Origin: Malus domestica
Lineage: Eukaryota > Streptophyta > Magnoliopsida > Rosales > Rosaceae
DNA length: 64,000 nucleotides
Assembly (NCBI RefSeq): GCF_042453785.1
Contig: NC_091667.1
Span: 32,108,001 to 32,172,000 of the forward strand
Direction: 5' to 3'
Made by a program: the position numbers and the translations under genes. Below the pieces are notes generated by a model. The model had not been told where the DNA came from. It saw nothing but the letters and a program-made list of their open reading frames with translations, and searched no databases. Positions 36,479 through 45,883 of the stretch are shown here, piece by piece. How positions within the stretch are numbered: position 1 is the first letter of the stretch; every line of letters begins with the position of its first letter.

Positions 36479-37136
36479 ATTTTTAATTTCTTGGGTATCA
36501 TTCTTTGATTGCCAGAGTTTAAATTTGTATCGTCCCATCTGCAAAAAAGCAGCAAAAACAGAGTACTGTAAATAGTTCAGAGCAATATGGATTGAAGAAC
36601 TCATATTGTATTTTTTAATTTGATTTGTTTATTTATTCCTTTAATCTTTATATAATGAAATGCTTTGCTTAAACAAATTTTGTATGAACTCTCTGTATTA
36701 ATTTCATAGATAAGGTCTCTCATCTCTCTTTTTTTCTTTTATAATTAAACCACATTAATATTTTATATTAATTTTTTTATAAAAATAAAAAAATAAAACG
36801 GAAATAAAAGAGAAAATCGGATAGGAATAGGGGAGATAATCCTACATCTAATTTATTGATTTTTTAGAGTTTTGCGTGTGCGCAACCTGCATCTCTGCAA
36901 GTATAATATATTCATACTTTAGGGTTTTAAAGTCATTGGACACTGTTCATTACACTGACATTTGACCTCAGCAGTATTACTCTATTTGAAATTAGATAAT
37001 GCTATCAAAATTAAATTCCTAAGCCGGATGATGTATCACCAATAAGAAATAAACATGTTAATCAATAATTAATAATTTAATTATTTATAACCACATCATT
37101 TGATTTGCAAATTTGGTTTTCTTAGAATTACGCTTT

Positions 37137-37384
37137 GAATTTTGACTTCATGAACTATTTTTTTTTTGTAAATCAATTTAAAATAAGCCAATTAACTCCT
37201 CACATATTCAATAAAATTTCATTTACTTTGTCATCGGATACTAGCATGATTTTACTCTCAAGAGTAATCAAATGCTAATCATGTGTCAGTATTTGCCGAC
37301 AATGTCGATGAAATTTCATCCAATCTGTCGATGAAAAGTTAATTGGTTAATTTCAAATAGTTCAGGAAATTAATTTACCAAAAA
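37137..37384. mobile_element. Foldback MITE family C, copy 2
   Basis: The left arm TTGTAAATCAATTTAAAATAAGCCAATTAACTCC is complementary, with changes, to the right arm ending TTAATTTACCAAAA. The middle has AGAGTAATC and ATGTGTCAGTATTTG, which match the target region interrupted at 16380. Confidence 0.6.
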
Positions 37385-37404
37385 AAATCAATCAAGAGGT
37401 AAAT

Positions 37405-37563
37405 TTAAGGGAACTTTAACGAAAAGCACCCGGTACTGTTCACTTTAACGAAAAACCACATTTTTACACTAAAAAATCAATCATGGTACTATTCACTTTA
37501 TCCTTTATTTTGTCCTTATCATTAAAACTTAAAGTTTTCAAGCTATTTTCATTAGTTTTCCTT
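37405..37563. mobile_element. MITE family A, best-preserved copy
   Basis: The left end AAGGGAACTTTAACGAAAAG and the right end, reverse complemented, AAGGAAAACTAATGAAAATAG form imperfect terminal inverted repeats. Internal blocks are as in 385-530. It is about 160 bp and non-coding. Confidence 0.65.
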
Positions 37564-38727
37564 ATATTTAATTGGGGTAATAGTTTTGAGAGTCAAACGG
37601 CAGCATACTCCACTAATCTCTATTAATCTCTATTAATTAATGAAACTTTTTTTGTCAACCAAAAGATGGTGAAAATACTACTTAGTCTTCTATCACACAA
37701 AAAAAGTGATGGGCAATAATGTAATTTTACAGTTCCAAATTTTACTATTTTTTATTGAATCCTCACCTACAGATGATGTTAAAATACCTCTAATATTAAA
37801 ATAAAATAAAATAAAAAATAAAAAAAAACAAAAACAAAAACCTCTCACCCCCACGTTTTCTCTCTCCCTCTCTCCTTCTCATTTTCTAAAAAAATGTGTT
37901 CATACATACAAAGTGTGTAGGCAAATGTTAGTGTTCTTTAAGTTCATAATATTATCTCTTGTTAAGGATAATGGTATTTCCATAGGGGAGGCTCCACATC
38001 TGATGGCTTGTTGATCTCCAATTGGTTTTATGTGTTGTTTAAGGAATAATTAACTTGTTAATTAGAAACCGATATGGATATGTATGACAGCTATGGATTA
38101 ATCACAAAACATGATTTATAAAGGTGTTTAAACAATCGAAAACGTTTTACCGACACTGATTATTATATAAACTTAGATGTCCATGTTAACTTTGTTCAAG
38201 ACTCATTGATTCCAATTGCTAACCTTATTGTGTATGTCCAAGCCATTTTTGTCTTTATTCGGGGCAACATGACAAATACTTTCACATAAGTCGGTTATGT
38301 ATTCATTACTGTGAGAATGTGACGAAGTTGTTGTGCGTTTGGAGAGAAAGAGTATATACTCGGTGACACGCAGAGTCTTTTTCGTATGGCTTAGTCGACT
38401 TAAGTAAAATACATATTTAATTGAATTGACAAAAATTTAACAAGTGTAGAAAGAGATGGCAAGCTTGACGTGCAAATGTGGACCATTATATATATTGAAC
38501 GGCATACAGTTAAGCTCTAGTGTTTACTTTTCTCTAGGGTTCATGTACACAAGTGAAATGTGTATTATGCTGAATCACATAAGGGTTCATATCTTAGTTC
38601 AAACTTCTGACCCAAAATAAAATATCTAGTTCAAACAACTAGTGTAATTTATTCTAAATACAAATGGATGCAACATGTCATTAATGTTATACAATAGAGG
38701 TTCAAATTCAACAATATTTTTGGTATT

Positions 38728-39070
38728 TTAGTCAAAATGGTCTCTGAGATTGACATAACTCCTCATTTTGGTTCATGAGATTTGAAATCAATAGAAGTGG
38801 TCCCTGAGTTTTGTACACTGCCAAATCATTTTGGTTATCATGTGAAAAATATCTGTTAAATAATGACCAAAATGACAAAAATACCTTCAATTTAATAAAT
38901 AATGGACCAAAATGATTTGACAAAAATTAAGGGTATTTTTGTCATTGTCTTTCTTATTTAATAGAAATTTCCGTGGAATGACCAAAATATTTTATAATGG
39001 ACAAACTCAAGAACCAAAGTGAGAAGTTATGCCAATTTTAAACACCATTTTGACTAGAAAAACAATATTT
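38728..39070. mobile_element. Foldback MITE family D, copy 2
   Basis: The left arm starts TTTTAGTCAAAATGGTCTCTG and the right arm ends CACCATTTTGACTAGAAAAA. Internal inverted phrases CCAAAATGA/TCATTTTGG recur. It matches 19090-19425 in order. Confidence 0.65.
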
Positions 39071-39180
39071 TTGTTATTCAATGCAAGTAATAGCGGGAAA
39101 AGGAAAATTCGAACAAAAACCTCAAATGCAGTACTAAATGTTTTCAACTACTTAAAGGACAAGCTCTCTGCGTTACGTTA

Positions 39181-39376
39181 GTCACATCTTATCAAAGTGA
39201 AAGAAAAAAATACAGTATAGTTATATAATCCTTCAATTTGTCAAGATCAAAACCAGCTCATGCGAGCACTGAAATATAAGCGTCACATCTTACCAAAGTG
39301 AAAGAAAACATACAGTAAAGTTCTATAATCCTTCAATTTGTCAAGATCAAAACCAGCTCATGCGAGCACTGAAATA
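39181..39376 (+). repeat. 101-bp tandem duplication
   Basis: GTCACATCTTA starts at 39181 and again at 39282. The copies stay nearly identical to GAGCACTGAAATAT, differing at a few bases. It is non-coding. Confidence 0.85.
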
Positions 39377-39960
39377 TCTTATAACGCTGTTAAGCTGTGG
39401 ATTAATATTTGGTTCACTCATTCAATTAATGAGATGTATGTTGAGAGAGAGAGAGAGAGAGAGAGGTAGGTCATCTCTTCTTTGTCTTTCAATTTGGTAG
39501 AGGAGACTTAGTACTGGTTTGGTACTAATATGTTTTTATAAAAAGTGTGTATCAAAAAAAATTGAGCTCAAAAAGGTGTTTGGTAAACACTTAAAAACAA
39601 CTTATTTTTACAGTTTTAGGTGAAAAAAAATAAAAACTAAAAATGTGAAGCAGTAATTTTTTCAAAGCATAACAATATCAAACCAGGATATGCTCACAAG
39701 TTGCTGAGATGCCTGCTGTGGTGGAAGCGACAGTGAAATATCGACATCATGCGTTAGTTGCATGGGAGGGACCCCTGCAGTTATCACTAGTTGCAAAACT
39801 TGTCCATGTCTTTGCTGGCTGCTGACGAGCCCTAATACAACAACTTCTTCATGCCTAGTTGCAACCAAGTAGCAAGTTGGATAACACGCAGCTGGAAGTT
39901 ATAACCAAACCGTGGGCTGCTCTAAAAAATTTAATATATTTTTTACTATGCCATGTTCCC

Positions 39961-40035
39961 CCTCCTCCGACTCTAACAAAGCGAGGAGTATTGTTGACTC
40001 CTCCGACTCTAACAAAGCGAGGAGTATTGTTAACT
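39961..40035 (+). repeat. 37-bp tandem duplication
   Basis: CTCCGACTCTAACAAAGCGA is present at 39964 and 40001, followed in both by GGAGTATTGTT. It lies about 430-500 bases upstream of the third ERF gene. Confidence 0.85.
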
Positions 40036-40373
40036 TGAAGTTGCTCTTATATTTTAAAGAAATAGATTCAAACTCTAGTGCAATGTAGAACTAAAGTGCA
40101 AAAGGATAATTTCCAACTGTCACGTTTTATTTATCTGATATTTTAAACTACCATAACACTTACAAAAATGGAATTCGAACTGAAGTATAAGGACGAGCAC
40201 ACTACTTTAACTAACTTACCATATTTGGTTGTAACTAAAAATAGATTGCGTTTATCGTTACCGTAATCATTGATTATTGAGAAGAAAGGATAAGACCATT
40301 GGATTTAATAGGGGTGCCCCTATTATGTTGAAATGTGGATGGTGATTCCTACCAAAAAACAACTGATATTTCC

Positions 40374-40380
40374 TATATAA
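40374..40380 (+). promoter_or_regulatory. TATA box of the second group IXb ERF gene
   Basis: TATATAA lies 81 bases before the ATG at 40461 and would place the transcript start near 40405-40410. Confidence 0.65.
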
Positions 40381-40460
40381 ATTTCCGCACCTTCTCACCC
40401 CCAAAGTCATCAAATATTATTTCTTAAATTAGAAAAATATCACCCATATCCTTTCCATGC

Positions 40461-41162
40461 ATGGCAATTAGCTTCCCCTTCTGCTCTCACTTCGACATGT
40501 CAGCACATGAAGAACAAGATGATTCAACGCTTGAGCTCATCCGCCAACACCTCTTAGGAGACTTCACCTTCACAGATTCCTTCATTTCTCATCTCAATTT
40601 CCAATTTCAACCAGTCAAGCCGGAGTACTCGTCCCTCTCTGAATCAGGGCCCAGCTCCCCCATTTCAAACCCTAATCACCATAGCCCCCAATTCTCAAAT
40701 TCCGAAACGAAACCCAAAATCGTTAACTTACCATCCATGGAAGTAGAGCCCCTGAATTTGAGCTCACCAAAGAGAAAAAATAGTACTTCTCAAAATCCCG
40801 GTCCAAAAGATGAATTACAACAGGTTTCAGGCCCTGGTGATGCGTTAAGGCATTACAGGGGAGTCCGGCGGAGGCCGTGGGGAAAATACGCGGCGGAGAT
40901 ACGTGATCCGGCCCGGAAAGGTACTCGGGTTTGGCTAGGGACATTTGACACTGATGTTGATGCTGCCAAGGCCTATGATTGTGCTGCATTTAAGCTGAGG
41001 GGTAGGAAAGCAATACTGAATTTTCCGTTGGAGGCCGGAGTGTCGGAACCGCCGGTGAACACGGCGCGGAAGAGGAGGAGATCGGTAAAGCAGGAGGAGG
41101 TAGCTGAGACTGAAGAACTGGAGCTTCAAAGTTGGGTGCTTTGGGAAGGAGAAGGCACTTGA
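40461..41162 (+). CDS. AP2/ERF transcription factor, group IXb, short C-terminus
   Basis: An intronless protein of 233 residues. The IXb N-terminal block is [18 protein letters not shown] (24-41). The AP2/ERF domain covers about 131-189 ([19 protein letters not shown] to [10 protein letters not shown]), followed by RKRRR (203-207). It is paralogous to the gene 4 kb upstream. A second in-frame ATG at 40497 (MSAHEEQDD) starts closer to the conserved block, so the first 12 residues are uncertain. The tail ends [13 protein letters not shown]: it keeps a remnant of the SW-x-x-W pattern but lacks the CPLTPSSW and PLSPLSP motifs of its neighbour, so MAP-kinase control may be lost. GCC-box binding and an activator role are inferred from the family. 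Confidence 0.92.
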   Translation: MAISFPFCSHFDMSAHEEQDDSTLELIRQHLLGDFTFTDSFISHLNFQFQPVKPEYSSLSESGPSSPISNPNHHSPQFSNSETKPKIVNLPSMEVEPLNLSSPKRKNSTSQNPGPKDELQQVSGPGDALRHYRGVRRRPWGKYAAEIRDPARKGTRVWLGTFDTDVDAAKAYDCAAFKLRGRKAILNFPLEAGVSEPPVNTARKRRRSVKQEEVAETEELELQSWVLWEGEGT

Positions 41163-41380
41163 AGGAGCTGTGTTAATCTCAGGATCCTCCTCTGCCGATA
41201 TGTTAGAATATGATTGGAGGACGGATTTACTGATTTACTATATGCATGGTCTGTAATATTCTACCGTATCAAATTTGTATGTACAAATTTATTAATAATA
41301 ATACTAGGTTGTTTGTAAGATGGAAAATGAGAGTGAAAACAGAGAATAATTAGAATTAATGCAATGTGAACTTACTACAC

Positions 41381-41575
41381 GGAAGAGGATCCGGTCCAGA
41401 TCTCTCCCATCAAAGGCTCATGATTAAGGGATTCAGGCCGTTGAAATTTGATCCAACGACTACAATTATTATAACTTTTAGAATGATTTCTGTTTGTTGT
41501 CATTGGATCAAATTTTAACGGTCTGCACTTGATCCTGTGCCTTTGATGGGAGAGATCCGAACCGGATCCTCTTCC
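41381..41575. mobile_element. Palindromic MITE family E, copy 2, just downstream of an ERF gene
   Basis: Long terminal inverted repeats: the left end starts GGAAGAGGATCCGG and has TCTCCCATCAAAGG, and the right end has CCTTTGATGGGAGA and ends CCGGATCCTCTTCC. About 35 bases pair nearly perfectly, and TTTGATCCAACGA/TCATTGGATCAAA extend the pairing inward. It is 195 bp and non-coding, starting 218 bases after the ERF stop codon. Confidence 0.8.
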
Positions 41576-42856
41576 TTATTGTACAATCTTTAGTTGTTAC
41601 ATTTGCAGTCTGCCTTTTCAAGGTGTGAGGTCATTAGTAGAAACCCTAACAGTTTCCTAAATGCCGGTGTCATGATGTTGATCTAGCTTCTAGGACTACG
41701 ACATCCATGTAGCTCCTAACACGAGCACTGAACTCTTTGCTCGATGTCTACACATATTTAACATGGTTCAAAAAGTCGTAATTCAGTTGATTAAGAGCCC
41801 ACTCAAATCACTCGAAGTCCTGTGAATGACTCCATCCTCCATAATATCGCTTTTGACATTTCTTTTGGGATTGTTGACTTTTCATAACTTATTTCTATGG
41901 ACAACTTGAGACCCGGTGCAGGTGCAGTTAGGGGTGGACTCGCCGTGAACAACCCACACGGCACACCTCACAACGGATGGGATCGTGTGTGGACCTGAAT
42001 GATGCAAAACACAACGGAGTTCGAGTTCAGAGTTTGGCTGCAATGACACGTGATCCGACTTCTTCGACCTTGGAATTGTCTCCATGTTCCGTACAAGATT
42101 CCTAATTTGCACTGGCACACAACTCGGAAATAAACGACAACCAATTTATGCAACTTGGGTGGAACTTAAAGTTTAATTTGGGGTCCATGATGGAACCTCG
42201 CAAGTTGAAACTTCAAGATAAGCAAGACAAGAGATATTTTATTTATCGACTTTGTTGTTGTTGCCGTCACCTTATCCCAAACGTTTGAAACGGATTGGTG
42301 TCCAAAAATGATGCTAAACAATAACCCAACACCACAAATAGAAAGATTTTTTTTTTCTTTCTATTCAAGCGATATTATAATCTAATTTAAAATACAGGAA
42401 GAAAGATTCGAAGGGAACTTGGATGAGAATGGCCAGCTCTAGCCAACTTAGATACGTCTGGACCTGCAAAAGGAAAGAAACGTTCTTAGAATAACCCAAA
42501 AGGAGGCTAAGTTCCTTTCTTTGTTCTGAGCATTTTTACTACTTAGAGGTAAGGGAAGTAGAACAAATTTACAGCAGAAGCCTCTCTTCCATAGAGAAAC
42601 TTCCAAAGACCAGAGCAAAATTTAGTATGGTTGTTGTCTTCTCTAAAATCCCTGCTACAAGAAGCTAACACTTCTAGGTGCCATTATTCTATATCGTGTT
42701 CTCGCACAAAGCCAAAAAACTTAGCAAGTTTCATGCTGCAAGGAAATTTGGGCAGTGAAAATATCACGAACTGTCTGAATACCGTACCTGTTGGCATAAT
42801 TCCAATGTTACGTTGTGCTGTCCACTTGAACGAACTGAGAGCCCCACTCCATAAAT
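41576..42856. other. Intergenic DNA with one GC-richer segment
   Basis: No recognised gene. The segment 41900-42160 is GC-richer than its surroundings and has a minus-strand frame of 78 residues with no family signal. It could be a gene or transposon fragment. The part nearest 42857 probably derives from the 3' untranslated region of the phosphofructokinase pseudogene. Confidence 0.5.
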
Positions 42857-45170
42857 TTAAGAAGAAGTAGCTATCATTTTGTTTTTTATCAAATCAACAT
42901 CCTCCTCATCAACGTTTTCTTGCACCTCACTATCATCCAAGAAACTAGGCTGGTTCGTCGATTGCAAGAAGTCTAGCCCACATCCGATCTGTCAAGCTTA
43001 CTTTGTTTTGATTCTCTGTCACACGCTGCAATACCACATATTCCGTTCATAACTATACACTTCCCATCTTTTGGTGAATCATAACCACACACCTCCAAAT
43101 TGATCAACATATTCGACCCACAACAATACACTAGCATACAGATTAAGAATTATTAGCCTCGGATTCATTTTGTTGTTTCGACAGACGTTAAATTCAAGCT
43201 TTTATAGTTACTTTCGTGCATGCTACTGCAAAATCAGGCTTGCATCTAGTTGTCAAAAGCTTCTACCGCTCCTAAAATGTCAACTCAGAAATCAAATGAA
43301 GACAAGAAATGCAGTTAAAAAACCAACTCGAGCCAAAACTACCCAATTGGAACAAATGGAGCAGGGGAAGTACTTACAGCAATTGGAATATAAGCATGTT
43401 TACTGCTTACAGGCCCGACTGTGAAACCACTGAATCCTGCCATGGCCCCATGAACAGCACTATGAGCAAGAAGAGTGCAGTGTATATTGTCCGATGCATT
43501 ACTTGGGATAGCTCGAATCATATATGTGGGATAAAAATTTCTAGCCTCTACAACAGCTCAAAATTTTACCTATATATTTCATATTTATCGCCATCTTCGG
43601 AACTTTTGTAAAATGATCCTGTGACATGGAATATATAAACAGTAACTGAATCACAACTATTTGATGATAACAAGAAGAAACTATAGCAGAAAAAACTGCT
43701 TACAATGTACATCAAGGAAAAAAAGTGTCTAAAAACTACTCAAAATATTATTGACAGTTTGTATTACACCTTAATCTTTTGGGTTAGCCATAGACCAACA
43801 TACTCCTGCCCTGCTCCTTCTGCTAACACAATAACCACATGTCCATTTTTTTAAGCCGCTCTTCAACAAATTCAAAAAGCCCACCGCGGCCTTCCAAATA
43901 GAAAGGAGATTCTGGAACACGGGCTAAATGAACACTCCCTCAGATTCAATATTTTGAATTACTGAATTACACTGGAATGCACATACAATTAGTTTCATAT
44001 GTTTGAATTACTGAATTACCACATCTCGACTTGCCAAAGTTGCATATAAAGAAATTAAACCTACAGAAGAGAAGTTTATTAAGTACAGGCACAAAGTTGT
44101 GAAACCAAATACATGCACACCATTCTTCATCTGACATGAGAATAAGATGATAAAGAAAGGTGAAAAATGAAAGTATGTCTTTCGTTATATCATTAAAAGA
44201 CACATACCACTGTGTCTGCCCATGAGTTTGACAATTCCAACTCCATTTTCCACGCCTTCAACCTCGACATGTGCAGCGTTAATCGCTCTCTGTGCTTCTT
44301 CAACACCAGTAATATGTTGCTCATGAGGATTTAGAGTACTCATATTGAGTTTGTGAACTTTCCACATTCATAAGTGGCATCAAAATTTTATTGCAGCTTG
44401 CAGAAGTTAGCAGGATAATGATACTACGAAATGCAAATCATTCGTGAACGATAGAACTTACAGCGATATCATTATCAATTGTCTTAGGGATCCCAGCAAC
44501 TGCGACTTGAAGACCACGTTTCTCAACTTCCTTGACAAAACATGCTAATGTCAGAACATGCTGCGACAAGGAAATGGATTCATCTCAGACAGAATATGTT
44601 CACCTTGTTTATCAGATCTGCTCCTTTTTGGGTGCCATCGCCTCCGATTATGTATACCTGGAAGTCACATTAGCAACTTCTTCTCATCAACTTCAGTTGT
44701 TCTACAGGGGTTAACCCAACCCAACACAAATATGCAGGAAATGAAAGCATATATAATATATCAACCGGATTTATTCCTCGGTCTTGTATGTTATCAACTA
44801 TCTTGTTCGTATCATGACCTCCTCGTGAAGTTTGAAGTAAGGTTCCACCACGCTTATGAATATCGTCGACAACTTTTGGTGTCAACGGTCAACCGCCATG
44901 TATTTTTAGAATAAAATCCCCTAGATCCTCCCTGAAAGTTTTCATCATCAGCAAGTTTACAATTCTTCAATTGGTAGTATTCTTAAAAGTTCCAAAATCA
45001 TTGACAGAACTTTTAGCAGCCTTTAACTAGAAGTGTTTCAGAGTTAGCAAAGTCATGTTAGTTCCATTTCCCCTAAGCGAACGGTTATGAAGATGAAAAA
45101 AACGCACCTTTTCCCGGGGTCCTGAACGCCGAAAATGCACCCCTCTAGGGCCCTCCTTTTGAACAACAAC
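42857..45170 (-). pseudogene. PFK: ATP-dependent 6-phosphofructokinase pseudogene
   Basis: Remnant exons of plant ATP-PFK in order on the minus strand: RGVHFRRSGPREK (exon 45108-45170, intact splice sites), RGFYSKNT and [13 protein letters not shown] (about 44680-44930), VYIIGGDGTQKG (about 44613-44660), KRGLQVAVAGIPKTIDNDI (about 44465-44530), [16 protein letters not shown] to [11 protein letters not shown] (about 44205-44310), [21 protein letters not shown] (about 43850-43910), [11 protein letters not shown] (43380-43521) and TDRMWARLL plus NQPSFLDD (about 42925-42995). Damage: the exon that should carry the nucleotide-binding VTCGG-PGLN segment is missing between the first two blocks. The frame shifts before TPKVV, in an A-run after VEERLK and after ARLL. 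The segment before PESPFYL has deletions. The enzyme would phosphorylate fructose 6-phosphate in glycolysis; this copy cannot. Confidence 0.88.
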
Positions 45171-45221
45171 CTAGAGCCATTGCATAATGCAGTTATTCAA
45201 AAGCAACGAAACAAAAAAAAG

Positions 45222-45290
45222 GAGACGACAACAACAATCAAGCTTTATCTCACTAAGTGGGATCGAATGTATGAATCTTAAAAACGCCGC
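45222..45290 (-). mobile_element. RTE LINE 3'-end remnant
   Basis: ACAACAACAATCAAGC, then CACTAAGTGGGATCGA and TATGAATCTTAAAAACGCC, are the diverged reverse complement of the RTE tail at 56947-57003. Only the terminal 70 bases are recognisable. Confidence 0.7.
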
Positions 45291-45883
45291 TGGAATAAAA
45301 AAGGAGACAAACATCAAAATTGAAATTTTGGCAGTTGGATTTTGCAAAAACCACTCACTTTCAAGTTTCCAACCAATTGTGTTATTACAGTTTGTATACC
45401 AAACCGTATTCTCGACACACTGAAAATGAATTCTTCTATTTATAATTCTGTTATAGATAACGCTTTGCAGATACAAATCCATGCAACCAGAGTTTGCATT
45501 GTCTTTCTGTAAACGGAAAGAAGTGCAAAAAGTAAAGAGGAGATAGTAGCAATAAGAAATGGAAATTTTGCCTTTTATAATAAAGGTCTTGGTTCATATA
45601 CATATACATCGCATATCACAACGAATATACGAATTTCTATCTCGTAGCTTGCTTGAATTGAACACATTTGGTGCACAGCTTTTCGGTCTAGTAACCGAAT
45701 GCCTTCGGCTGCAAGCTGCAATGCACCAATAAAATACAGATACATTCTTCTTTCGGCCAGTTATTGAGACACCATTCAACGGTGCAGATATCACGGATTT
45801 CTCTGCACTCAGCGTAGCGTTACTGAAAGAACCACACAGTAGGCCCACGTCGCAATGTCAATTCTTCTAGCGATCATTAGGTT

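Larger units (their letters stand above)
36479..40373. other. Intergenic DNA between the two group IXb ERF genes
   Basis: 3.9 kb of AT-rich DNA without a supportable gene. It holds three MITE copies and two short tandem duplications, listed separately. The first 200 bases are presumably the 3' untranslated region of the upstream ERF. Short ORFs (for example 38732-38923 and 39662-39868) lie in repeats or lack family signals. Confidence 0.6.

Noticed and set aside
44558-44914. 118-codon plus-strand ORF
   Set aside because: It is the antisense shadow of phosphofructokinase pseudogene exons, whose minus-strand reading shows GGDGT and TSRGGHDT motifs.
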